Numbered from the stretch's first letter, positions 1 through 5,988 are shown. The stretch is DNA of 12,334 nt from an uncultured Collinsella sp. (GCA_900544875.1 UQWS01000035.1:1-12334), one strand, 5' to 3'. The notes: generated from the letters alone by a model not told the origin. Numbers and translations are program-made.

Positions 1-424
1 GAATCCGGCGCATCCGCGTTGGCGCGATTGGCGAAAAAACGTTGGTGAAAATGGTGAAAAATATATTGACGCTAACATCCTGCACGAGGGCGGCCACCGA
101 GGTGTCGACGCGCGACCATCGCGCGAGCATGCCCTCGGGGTAGTAGGTGCCGTGCCTGAGCTTGGGTATCTCGAGCTCCACGTCGCCCACGGCGGTCTTG
201 AGCGACCTGGGGCGGTAGCCGTTGCGGCTGTTCTCCCTGCCGTCGCTGCGCTCGTTGCGGCCCGCGCCGCACATCTGCTGGGCCTCGGAGTCCATCAGCG
301 CGTTCATCACGCCGCCCAGCACCCTGCACGCGAACTCGCGCGCGTCGCCGCACTCCTGCCAAAGCCTCGCCGCCTCGAGGGCCTCGTCGCGGCCGAGGCG
401 CAGTACACTCTCTTCTTGGGGCAT
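1..424 (-). pseudogene. IS256/Mutator-type transposase, N-terminal fragment
   Basis: The frame stays open to the window edge and begins MPQEESVLRLGRDEALEA. It carries the typical N-terminal stretch of IS256-family DDE transposases: RNGYRPRSLKTAVGDVELE, then IPKLRHGTYYPEGMLARWSR and VAALVQDV. After VQDV the expected YVNGVSTRKVE-like continuation is lost, and the residues become VNIFFTIFTNVFSP, encoded by an AT-rich tract (about positions 20-75). The homology therefore appears to stop near position 73, which suggests truncation by deletion or rearrangement. The catalytic DDE domain is not visible. ATG at 424 has AAGGAAAGG upstream. An in-frame ATG at 439, with AAGG before it, is equally possible. 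The family call is fairly sure; pseudogene status is inferred because the sequence left of the window is unseen. Confidence 0.72.
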
Positions 425-499
425 CGCCTTTCCTTCCATTCGTCACCTTCATTACTCCAACGACGAATTCTAGGCGGTGTCCCCTCCCTTTCAAGAAAG

Positions 500-529
500 G
501 TAAGAGGCGGGGCATGCCCCGCCTCTTAC
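500..529. repeat. 30-bp perfect palindrome next to the IS256 remnant
   Basis: The half-site GTAAGAGGCGGGGCA is followed directly by its exact reverse complement, with no spacer. It lies 61-76 bp upstream of the two possible transposase starts, where an IS256 terminal repeat would be expected. It could be two abutted inverted-repeat ends of the element or an unrelated hairpin. Confidence 0.6.
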
Positions 530-766
530 ACCACATCTCTGCGCGCTACCTAGATAGCCTTCAAATTGATCAAAATGCCCGGTAGCATGCTTCTGTGTGC
601 CAACGTTAATGAACATATTTACTGTTGTGTCTATTATCTTGTAAGATCTATATGATACTACGCTAGCAACAGTACTCATATTTGCCATTTTTTGTCCACA
701 GGACTTAGAGAACGCCAAAAAATCTAGCAATGCCAGCGAGCAAACCGCGTCAGCCGATGCAAGGAG
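530..766. other. Gene-free AT-richer stretch
   Basis: No coding region with a plausible ribosome site or recognisable product is seen on either strand. A minus-strand frame across 491-880 gives an uninformative protein that reads through the neighbouring repeats. The base composition is clearly more AT-rich than the genes around it, so this may be old mobile-element or phage debris. Confidence 0.4.
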
Positions 767-907
767 TGTCCCCAAGTGCCGGCAGATAAGGAACGTCCCT
801 AACTGCCAGGTTTGAAAGGTAGTCATTGGGGACGTTCTTAAACGACTAGTCAAACAAGAACGTCCCCAACGACTACTCATTTAAGTACGTCCCCAATGAG
901 TGCCCCT
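767..907. repeat. Cluster of inverted GGGGACGTTC repeats
   Basis: The motif GGGGACGT(T/A)CTTAAA occurs several times in both orientations. The clearest pair is a perfect 14-bp inverted repeat, 826-839 (TTGGGGACGTTCTT) with 856-869. Its loop holds the 8-bp palindrome GACTAGTC at 844-851. A third unit (CTCATT...AATGAG flanking AAGTACGTCCCC) lies at 876-900. A related GAACGTCCCT is at 790-799 and GTGTCCCC is near 767. The arrangement resembles a dispersed extragenic palindrome family. No transposase or RNA gene of known type is recognised. Confidence 0.6.
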
Positions 908-950
908 GGAGCAAGACAACGCCGCAGGTAGAGGGCGGACAGCGAGCGCC

Positions 951-978
951 GTTACGCGGGTTGGTAAACCCGCGTAAC
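951..978 (-). terminator. Hairpin abutting the DAHP synthase stop codon
   Basis: GTTACGCGGGTT and its exact reverse complement are separated by a 4-nt loop (GGTA). The arm overlaps the last base of the TAG stop at 978-980. The 12-bp GC-rich stem is strong, but the following minus-strand bases (GGCGCTCGC) contain no U-tract. It may terminate poorly or protect the mRNA 3' end. Confidence 0.5.
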
Positions 979-2009
979 TAAATACGTTCCGCGATCTCGT
1001 GAATGAGGTAGTCGGTCTTTTCCCAGCCCAGGCACGGATCGGTGATCGACTTGCCAAAGACGCCGCCGTCGACCGGCTGGTTGCCGTCCTCAAGGTAGGA
1101 CTCGATCATAAAGCCCTTGACCAGCCTGGAGATGGCTTCGTTGCGGCGGCAGCTGTCGAGCACCTCCTTGCAAATGCGATACTGCTCCAGCGGACGCTTG
1201 CCCGAGTTGTCATGGTTGCAGTCGATGACCGCCGCTGGGTTGGCATAACCGGCGTGCTCGGTGTAGCGCTCGGCAAGACGCTCCAGATGCTCGTAGTGGT
1301 AGTTAGGGTAGGTGCGGCCGTCGAGGCCAATGTAGCCGCGCATGACGGCGTGCGCGAGCGGATTGCCGTCGCACTCGACCTCCCAGTTGCGGAAGATAAA
1401 ACTCTGGTGCGCCTGGGCGGCGTAGATGGAGTTGAGCATGACGGTGGTGGAGCCGGCAGTGGGGTTCTTCATGCCCACGGGTACCGAAATGCCGCTCGAC
1501 ACCAGGCGATGCTCCTGGTTCTCGACCGAGCGCGCGCCCACGGCAACGTAGCTCAGCAAGTCGACGAGGTACTGGTAGTTGGACGGGTAGAGCATCTCGT
1601 CAGCGGTGAAGAAGCCCGTCTCCTCGATGACGCGCAGGTGCATGTGGCGGATGGCCTTGACGCCCTCGAGCAGGTCGTCGGGAGCCTCGGGGTTGGGGTT
1701 GTGCAGCAGACCCTTGTAGCCGGTGCCCTTGGTGCGCGGCTTGTTGGTATAGACGCGCGGAATGATGATGAGCTTGTCCTTGACCTCCTCGGCGGTCTTG
1801 GCCAGTCGGTTCATGTACTCAAGCACCGAGTCCTCGCGGTCGGCAGAGCACGGACCGATGATAAGCACCTTGCGTGCGTCCTCGCCGGTAAAGACTTTGG
1901 CGACCTCGGCGTCAAATGCCTGCTTTTTGGCGGTAAGCTCGGCAGAAAGTGGCATTTCCTCGCGGATCTCCATGGGGATCGGCAACTTGCGTTTGAATTC
2001 CATGGCCAT
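978..2009 (-). CDS. aroF: 3-deoxy-7-phosphoheptulonate (DAHP) synthase, class I alpha type
   Basis: Condenses phosphoenolpyruvate with erythrose 4-phosphate, the first step of the shikimate pathway, in the cytoplasm. The 343-residue protein has the normal length for the AroF/AroG/AroH family. Family signatures are IGPCSADRED at 51-60, PRVYTNKPRTKGTGYKG at 84-100, GARSVENQEHR at 158-168, PVGMKNPTAG at 177-186 and IDCNHDNSGK at 262-271. The four metal ligands known from E. coli AroG have clear counterparts at Cys54, His266, Glu303 and Asp324. ATG at 2009 follows AGGAGG with a 5-nt gap; a second ATG two codons later has a poorer gap. It is transcribed alone from a promoter at 2064-2092, divergent from a GNAT gene. 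Which effector (Phe, Tyr or Trp) inhibits it cannot be read here; aroF is a generic symbol. Confidence 0.96.
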   Translation of the reverse strand: MAMEFKRKLPIPMEIREEMPLSAELTAKKQAFDAEVAKVFTGEDARKVLIIGPCSADREDSVLEYMNRLAKTAEEVKDKLIIIPRVYTNKPRTKGTGYKGLLHNPNPEAPDDLLEGVKAIRHMHLRVIEETGFFTADEMLYPSNYQYLVDLLSYVAVGARSVENQEHRLVSSGISVPVGMKNPTAGSTTVMLNSIYAAQAHQSFIFRNWEVECDGNPLAHAVMRGYIGLDGRTYPNYHYEHLERLAERYTEHAGYANPAAVIDCNHDNSGKRPLEQYRICKEVLDSCRRNEAISRLVKGFMIESYLEDGNQPVDGGVFGKSITDPCLGWEKTDYLIHEIAERI

Positions 2010-2063
2010 AGGGGCCTCCTCAATCTATAGAAAGAGCAATAAGCGTATTGTCGAGTGCTCGGC

Positions 2064-2092
2064 ATTATCCGCTGTCGCACGCTAAAGTGCAA
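2064..2092 (-). promoter_or_regulatory. Sigma-70-type promoter for the DAHP synthase gene
   Basis: On the minus strand TTGCAC (2092-2087) and GATAAT (2069-2064) are separated by exactly 17 bp. This predicts a start near 2057 and a leader of about 48 nt ending in the AGGAGG site. No attenuator hairpin or Trp/Phe/Tyr-rich leader peptide is visible in that leader. Confidence 0.68.
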
Positions 2093-2140
2093 GCACAGCC
2101 TACTAAAAAGGGAATGAATCGACACAAGAGCCCGCTCACC

Positions 2141-2208
2141 ACGAGAGTGGATAATCTCCCGTTTTTGGCCCATGTTCGCGCTCAAAGTGGGAGATTATCC
2201 ACTCTCGT
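2141..2208. repeat. Perfect 20-bp inverted repeat between divergent genes
   Basis: The left arm ACGAGAGTGGATAATCTCCC (2141-2160) has its exact reverse complement at 2189-2208, separated by a 28-nt loop. It lies upstream of the DAHP synthase promoter and about 145 bp before the acetyltransferase start. It could be an operator for either gene, a transcribed hairpin, or a copy of a dispersed palindromic repeat. The arm length and perfect match suggest a repeat element more than a simple operator. Confidence 0.65.
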
Positions 2209-2353
2209 CGGGCAAGCGTCCGAAAATCCTCACTCGTGACCCCTTTTCCTCCGTCCCCGAGGGATCGGGGCTCGCCTGCCGAATGATTGATGCGGCCGCC
2301 CTGCGTCCATGTCACACTCAGAGGTGGCCTGACCCAACTTGGAAGGAGCCTTC

Positions 2354-3004
2354 ATGAGCCTTGACAACGTAACCCTGCGCGCCGCCACGCTCGACGACCT
2401 GACCGGCATCGCTGCCATCTACAACCAGCTGTGGTGCAACACGCTGCGCAACCGCGGCGACGTCGAAGCTGCCGATTTCTGCGCGCGCTTTAACATCGCT
2501 ATGCAGCTGCAACGCTCACCTATCGCGCTTGTCGCCGAGGCCGAGAGCCGCATTATCGCCGCCTGCTGCATCGGCATCTTCGAGGACGGCAAGCCGCGCA
2601 CCAACCCCACGTGGGAGTCCTGCTACAACGAGATGCTCGCCCAGGCAACCGAAATGGCAAAGGCTGCCGACGCCAAGCTCGAGGGCTCGCTCTTCGGCGA
2701 CAGTCGCGAAAAGGCCACGGCGGATCGCTTTGCCGCCACAGGCAACGAGTATGCCCAGGGCCAGCTCAACCTGATCATCATCGTGCCCGAGTGGCAGGGC
2801 AAGGGGCTCGGCCGCGCGCTTATCGACCTTGCGCGCGCCGAGCTCGCCAAGGCAGGCTGCACCAAGTTCTTCCTGATGAGCGACTGCAACTCCGACTGGC
2901 AGTTCTACGAGCACCTCAACATGAAGCGCATCCTGGAGGATCACAGTCAAGACACCGGCGACGGTTTTATCGTCTACATGTACGGAGGCGACACGCAGGG
3001 ATAA
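2354..3004 (+). CDS. GNAT-family N-acetyltransferase
   Basis: A 216-residue cytoplasmic protein expected to move an acetyl group from acetyl-CoA to an amine; the substrate is unknown. The N-terminal strand and helix (VTLRAATLDDLTGIAAIYNQ, 6-25) are typical of the fold. The acetyl-CoA pyrophosphate loop is clear in VPEWQGKGLGRALI (144-157). The C-terminal part contains KFFLMSDCNSDWQFYEHLNM (171-190) and a final beta strand FIVYMY. The central segment (about 75-135) is longer than in minimal GNATs. ATG at 2354 has AAGGAG 5 nt upstream, so an in-frame TTG at 2339 is not the start. The gene stands alone, divergent from the DAHP synthase gene, and is followed by two hairpins. Confidence 0.9.
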   Translation: MSLDNVTLRAATLDDLTGIAAIYNQLWCNTLRNRGDVEAADFCARFNIAMQLQRSPIALVAEAESRIIAACCIGIFEDGKPRTNPTWESCYNEMLAQATEMAKAADAKLEGSLFGDSREKATADRFAATGNEYAQGQLNLIIIVPEWQGKGLGRALIDLARAELAKAGCTKFFLMSDCNSDWQFYEHLNMKRILEDHSQDTGDGFIVYMYGGDTQG

Positions 3005-3026
3005 CCCGCTAAGCAAGTACCAAAAC

Positions 3027-3120
3027 CACCACAAAAGGCGCCCATCCCCCTTGTGGTGACAGGTTGTATCTGGGCGAACGTTAAGACCACCGCGGGGGAG
3101 CTGCTTTCCCTCGCGGCGGT
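3027..3120 (+). terminator. Two hairpins after the acetyltransferase gene (repeat family copy A)
   Basis: The first hairpin pairs CACCACAA (3027-3034) with TTGTGGTG (3051-3058). The second pairs roughly ACC-A-CCGCGGGGGA (3086-3099) with TCCCTCGCGGCGGT (3107-3120) and is followed by only a short T-run. Between them sits ACAGGTTGTATCTGGGCGAACG, a diverged copy of the repeat at 3589-3660 and 11528-11598. Either stem may stop transcription from the GNAT gene. Confidence 0.5.
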
Positions 3121-3137
3121 TTACTAACCGTGAAAAC

Positions 3138-3258
3138 CAAGTGAGTAGGCTTTTGGCGGGATCCCGAGCACACCCCAAAACGCCGCAGCTCTGGCCTGCG
3201 GTTTTATCGAGCGTTTGTCGCGATGTGCTCGGCAGATCCCAAAAAGTCTACTCACTTG
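3138..3258. repeat. Long imperfect inverted repeat, 35-bp arms (MITE-like)
   Basis: The left arm 3138-3172 starts CAAGTGAGTAGGCTTTTGG. The right arm 3224-3258, read in reverse, starts CAAGTGAGTAGACTTTTTGG; both end in CCGAGCACA. The outer ends match over the first 11 bases. The 51-nt centre contains a small CCGCAG/CTGCGG hairpin. There is no ORF and no obvious target-site duplication (GAAAAC on the left, CATCCG on the right). It could be a transposase-less miniature element or a structured RNA. Confidence 0.6.
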
Positions 3259-3285
3259 CATCCGAGACGCACCAGGCAGGCAAAA

Positions 3286-3324
3286 AACCGCCGCGAAAGG
3301 GGCCCGTCCCCCTTCGCGGCGGTT
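3286..3324. repeat. GC-rich hairpin, repeat family stem
   Basis: AACCGCCGCGAAAGG (3286-3300) pairs with CCTTCGCGGCGGTT (3311-3324) with one bulged A. An A-run precedes it but no T-run follows. The stem sequence is nearly that of the luxR terminator at 11558-11598, so both belong to one repeat family. Confidence 0.5.
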
Positions 3325-3588
3325 GTTCATCGCGGTTTTGCGACGGTTTTGCGGTGGTTTTGCCCGCCTGCTACTCGCTGTAGCGAGTGGCGATGGCAAC
3401 TCGCACCATGCCGGCGCTCATGAGGTACGTTGCCATAGGCTGTAGTAGCGCATGTCATAATCCTACAGCAGCATTCGCCATAATCTGACAGTAGAGTTTT
3501 CCACAATCTATAAGTAGCCCAGGTCGGGACCCTATTTAACAAACCAAATTCTCGCCCAACGCCATTTCCTCTCCTGGTGACCGGTTCA
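3325..3588. repeat. Intergenic region with a 23-bp tandem repeat (3432-3517)
   Basis: Four degenerate units end at 3448, 3471, 3494 and 3517, an exact 23-bp period. The core is close to CCATAATCTGACAGTAG: TCATAATCCTACAGCAG at 3455-3471, CCATAATCTGACAGTAG at 3478-3494 and CCACAATCTATAAGTAG at 3501-3517. The first unit (GCCATAGGCTGTAGTAG at 3432-3448) is more diverged. The spacers of about 6 nt are not conserved. About two helical turns per unit would suit cooperative protein binding. No gene is seen in the stretch. Confidence 0.5.
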
Positions 3589-3660
3589 TTTTGGCAGGTT
3601 TCATCTGGGCAAACGCCAAAACCACCACAAAGGTGCCTGTCCCCTTTGTGGTGGTTTGAA
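3589..3660 (+). terminator. Repeat family copy B with a perfect 15-bp hairpin
   Basis: TTTTGGCAGGTTTCATCTGG begins the copy. AAACCACCACAAAGG (3619-3633) then pairs perfectly with 3643-3657 around a 9-nt loop, TGCCTGTCC. A-run and T-run on either side make it terminator-like on both strands. It lies about 80 bp before the small gene at 3740, with no obvious plus-strand gene directly upstream to terminate. Confidence 0.5.
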
Positions 3661-3739
3661 GCTCTCCTGGGCGGGATGCTAGACTTGCGGCATATACATT
3701 CGCGCCAAAGCACGGGTCGCATACAGGAAAGGAGATGCC

Positions 3740-3931
3740 ATGGCGCCTATCGCACCGCTCAAGATGCTCGTCGCTCCTGCCGCCAAGGCCATCGCCCACC
3801 TGAGCGACTCACTTACTTACGATGAGGTCCCCTGCATCGCCGAGGAGCGTTCGGACAGCCGCCCGTACCTGGGCCACGTCCCCTACTTTGCGCCTAAGCT
3901 CGCTTCTAATCCCGAGCACCGCGAACAATAA
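3740..3931 (+). CDS. Small protein of unknown function (63 aa)
   Basis: Not recognised. The 63-residue product begins MAPIAPLKMLVAPAAKAIAH and ends SNPEHREQ. It has no signal peptide, long membrane segment or cysteine pair; there is one Cys. I take it as real because ATG at 3740 has AAAGGAG 5 nt upstream, the codon use is GC-rich at third positions like the neighbours, and a good terminator starts 15 nt after the stop. A TATACAT element near 3694-3700 may belong to its promoter. It stands alone on the plus strand, convergent with the second APC permease. The alanine/proline-rich N-terminus and the YDEVPCIAEERSDSRPYLGH segment suggest a short soluble or peripheral protein; function is open. 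Confidence 0.62.
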   Translation: MAPIAPLKMLVAPAAKAIAHLSDSLTYDEVPCIAEERSDSRPYLGHVPYFAPKLASNPEHREQ

Positions 3932-3945
3932 TCCAAGATGCAGCA

Positions 3946-3976
3946 AGCGCCGCGCAACTCGCGGCGCTACTGTTTT
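3946..3976 (+). terminator. Rho-independent terminator of the small gene
   Basis: AGCGCCGCG (3946-3954) and CGCGGCGCT (3960-3968) form a perfect 9-bp stem with a 5-nt loop, followed by ACTGTTTT. On the minus strand the same stem has no good U-tract, so it mainly serves the plus-strand gene. Confidence 0.72.
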
Positions 3977-4007
3977 GGTGCAAAATAACCTGACCCCTAT
4001 GCACCAA
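3975..4007 (-). repeat. 8-bp inverted repeat overlapping the permease stop codon
   Basis: TTGGTGCA (3975-3982) is the exact reverse complement of 4000-4007, and the TAG stop of the permease lies in the loop. The minus-strand loop, GGGGTCAGGTTATTTTGC, resembles GGGACAGGTTTATTTTGGC near 11516-11534, so this may be a remnant of the same repeat family. Confidence 0.4.
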
Positions 4008-5376
4008 CGCCGGGATTGTCGATGCTGCGGCCGCGGCGCGATATAAGGCGCGAGACCTCGCCTAACAACACACCGATCGCCACGCCCACAAGAATCGGCA
4101 ACTTTGCCATCTCGGCAGGTGAGCTGTTGAGCGGCACAATCGTAGCGACAATCGAAAGCACAAGTTCCACCACGGGAATCGCGAGCGCTACCGCGAGCAC
4201 CTTACCCTCAAAGGGCGCACGGAACACGCGCGGGCGATCGTCGTATGCACGCAGACGCCAAAACGCTGGGAACATTGGGATATAGCTCATGAGCAAAAAG
4301 ACGACGTTCATTGAGAAGAAAACCCAAAAGACGTCGGATCCCTCACCCAGCGGGATCTGAAGCAGCAACACCAGGCTGGCAAAACAGCCGTTGATGAGTG
4401 CCGAGCCATTGGGCATGCCGGTCCTCTTGGACACCAGCGCAAAGGGGCGCGGCATGTTGCCGTGACGTGCGGCATAGCTCGCTACGTTGTTGACGCCAAA
4501 GCTCCAGCAGATCATGTTAGCAAAGAGCGTCACCAAAAAGGCCACGCCCACGATCATTGTCAGCGGGTGGCTGCGCCCCACCATGGCGGCGACCGCGTCC
4601 ACAATGCCCGAATCGAGCGAAAGCTGTTCGGTGGGAACCGCGGCTCCAATGCCGATGCCGCAGATGATGTAGATCGCCGCAATGGCAACGCCGCCGGTGA
4701 TAACCGCCTTGGGGATATCGCGCGACGGGTTTTTCATCGTGCTGGCAAAGGTCGCGACCACTTCGAAGCCCATAAAGTTGAACAGGATAATCGATAGATA
4801 CGTCAACGAGTTGGTGTCGCCCAGATCTGGAATGAAGGTCTTGAGCGACATGTCGTTGGCAAAGCCGTTATTACAGGCAAACCAGATACCGACGATCCCC
4901 ACCACGGCGGTAATGAGCACCTTGATGACAGCGCCGCCGTCCATGACCCAATCGGCCTCGGCCACCGACTGCATCGCCATGACCGTAACGCCCCACACAA
5001 AGGCAAGCTCAATGACAATTCGGAGCCCGAGTGAAAACTCGAAACCCCATACCGCAGTGATGACACTGGGGAACATGCAGGCGATACTTGCCACCCACAG
5101 CGGAAAATTTACCCAATAGCACCAGGAGCAACGGGCGCCCCAACGGTCGCCCAGGCCCAGGCGGACCCAATCGTACAGGCCGCCCTCGGAATCAAACGCC
5201 GTACCCAGCTCGGCCACCACCAGGCCATAAGGCAGCAAAAACGTGATGATAAGGAAAATCCACCAGAAGAACTGCACGTTACCCATGGCAGAAGCCGGAG
5301 CTGCCGCCTCGATAGTAAACACGACGCAGATAACCGAAAGGATGACCTCAATCAGGGAAAACTTCTTACCTGCCAT
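3997..5376 (-). CDS. APC-superfamily amino acid/polyamine permease (second copy)
   Basis: A 459-residue integral membrane transporter with about 12 hydrophobic segments. It aligns along its whole length with the permease at 7562-9001; shared blocks include EAAAPA, FFWWIFLI, LLPYG, VVAELGT, YDWVR, NGFANDMS, FNFMGFEV, ANM, WSFGVN and YIPMFPAF. By position in an agmatine deiminase locus it probably carries agmatine, putrescine or a related amine, perhaps as an antiporter, but specificity cannot be read from sequence. Unlike its paralogue it lacks the long acidic C-terminal tail and ends in an arginine-rich segment, SRRGRSIDNPGVGA. ATG at 5376 follows AGGGGG with a gap of about 8 nt. It lies 612 nt downstream of aguA, behind two terminator-like structures, so it may be separately transcribed or attenuated. 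Confidence 0.9.
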   Translation of the reverse strand: MAGKKFSLIEVILSVICVVFTIEAAAPASAMGNVQFFWWIFLIITFLLPYGLVVAELGTAFDSEGGLYDWVRLGLGDRWGARCSWCYWVNFPLWVASIACMFPSVITAVWGFEFSLGLRIVIELAFVWGVTVMAMQSVAEADWVMDGGAVIKVLITAVVGIVGIWFACNNGFANDMSLKTFIPDLGDTNSLTYLSIILFNFMGFEVVATFASTMKNPSRDIPKAVITGGVAIAAIYIICGIGIGAAVPTEQLSLDSGIVDAVAAMVGRSHPLTMIVGVAFLVTLFANMICWSFGVNNVASYAARHGNMPRPFALVSKRTGMPNGSALINGCFASLVLLLQIPLGEGSDVFWVFFSMNVVFLLMSYIPMFPAFWRLRAYDDRPRVFRAPFEGKVLAVALAIPVVELVLSIVATIVPLNSSPAEMAKLPILVGVAIGVLLGEVSRLISRRGRSIDNPGVGA

Positions 5377-5548
5377 GGCACGTTCCCCCTACAGCAAAAA
5401 GGATGGCATCTGTACCGAAGGCGCAGCCCAAGGTAGGGTTGCAGGCCGCGTCACCGGTACAGGTGCCATCCCAAAGAGAGGAGAGGATGAAGTTGTTGGA
5501 CCAACGCTCGCGGAACAGGCGCGTGTAGATGACGATACGCTGGTACAT
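5366..5548 (-). CDS. Possible 60-aa leader or small protein overlapping the permease start
   Basis: An ATG at 5548 with GGAG 5 nt upstream opens a 60-codon frame, MYQRIVIYTRLFRERWSNNF..., whose TAA falls inside the first codons of the permease (11-nt overlap with its ATG). This is the geometry expected for translational coupling. The C-terminal half has four cysteines (CTGDAACNPTLGC and TCHGR) and glycine-rich stretches. The frame runs through the large hairpin at 5401-5471, so ribosome movement would affect that fold. No similarity is recognised. It may be a regulatory leader peptide, a real small protein, or a chance frame. Confidence 0.38.
   Translation of the reverse strand: MYQRIVIYTRLFRERWSNNFILSSLWDGTCTGDAACNPTLGCAFGTDAILFAVGGTCHGR
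5396..5471 (-). promoter_or_regulatory. Attenuator-like hairpin before the second permease
   Basis: GGATGGCATCTGTACCG (5401-5417) pairs with CGGTACAGGTGCCATCC (5455-5471): 16 of 17 positions are Watson-Crick pairs and one is a G-U wobble. The closing strand is followed on the minus strand by TTTTTGC. That is intrinsic-terminator geometry only about 20 nt before the permease ATG, which suggests conditional termination rather than a final stop. The internal loop of 37 nt could hold a smaller hairpin. Confidence 0.5.
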
Positions 5549-5560
5549 AGATACTCCGAT

Positions 5561-5583
5561 CAAAACGGCCGCGTTGACGGCCG
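5561..5583 (-). terminator. Small GC hairpin with T-run upstream of the 60-aa ORF
   Basis: On the minus strand CGGCCG, a 6-nt loop (TCAACG), CGGCCG and then TTTTG form a short terminator-like unit. It sits 13 nt before the ATG of the 60-codon ORF, so it could hide or gate that ribosome site instead of ending a transcript. Confidence 0.42.
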
Positions 5584-5680
5584 GAAACTTTCGGCAATTG
5601 AAGACGCCTCTGACCTGAGAAATTCAAGCGAACAATTGGCCTAACCCGCAAAAAATCCCAGGCCAGACGCGTACTCAATC

Positions 5681-5720
5681 AAAGAAAAGGACACTCCGAA
5701 GTGCAGGCAACGGAGTGCCC
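5681..5720 (-). terminator. Rho-independent terminator downstream of aguA
   Basis: On the minus strand GGGCACTCCG (5720-5711) pairs with CGGAGTGTCC (5698-5689), with one G-U pair and a 12-nt loop, followed by TTTTCTTT (5688-5681). This is the most conventional terminator in the 612-nt gap and probably ends most transcripts from the aguA side. Confidence 0.66.
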
Positions 5721-5790
5721 GTTCCGCGTCACTGCACCAGGTAACCCAAAAAACAACGCAGCAGACAAAGAGGGAGAAAAGCAAATCTGC

Positions 5791-5889
5791 TCAAACAGAA
5801 AACCCAGCCGACCAAGACGTCGAATAAACCGACCATCAATGCCCCGAGATGGTCCGATTCACCGACCGTCTGATTGATCGGCTGGGTTT
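5791..5889 (-). terminator. Large structured element 100 nt after aguA
   Basis: AAACCCAGCCGA (5800-5811) and TCGGCTGGGTTT (5878-5889) form a perfect 12-bp outer stem. Inside, GACCATC and GATGGTC (about 5831-5854) form a 7-bp inner hairpin. GGTCGGT-like motifs occur three times on the minus strand. The outer stem is followed there by TCTGTTTGAGC, so it may be a long-loop terminator or a structured 3' UTR. Confidence 0.48.
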
Positions 5890-5988
5890 CCGAGGTGCGG
5901 CAGATTGCCCTGAAAGAGGAGGGCATAGACCTTAGGGTCATGCCCGACGATTGAAGGGCAAGGTGCCGTGCCTCGGGAAGACAGACAA

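Noticed and set aside
72..536. 154-codon minus-strand frame over the IS256 fragment
   Set aside because: It is out of frame with the recognisable transposase and is an arginine-rich GC shadow.
491..880. 129-codon minus-strand frame across the AT-rich stretch and repeats
   Set aside because: It crosses the palindrome and GGGGACGTTC repeats, has no ribosome site that I can see, and gives no recognisable protein.
999..2030. 343-codon plus-strand frame antisense to DAHP synthase
   Set aside because: Mirror frame of a certain gene; a Val/Leu/Asp-rich translation typical of antisense GC-rich DNA.
2255..2270. CCCCGA/TCGGGG mini-hairpin before the acetyltransferase as a terminator or operator
   Set aside because: A 6-bp stem with a 4-nt loop in GC-rich DNA is likely by chance, and no T-run follows.
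3432..3517. CRISPR array or replication-origin iterons
   Set aside because: A 23-bp period with 6-nt spacers is too short for CRISPR, and there is no Rep or DnaA gene or AT-rich unwinding region nearby.
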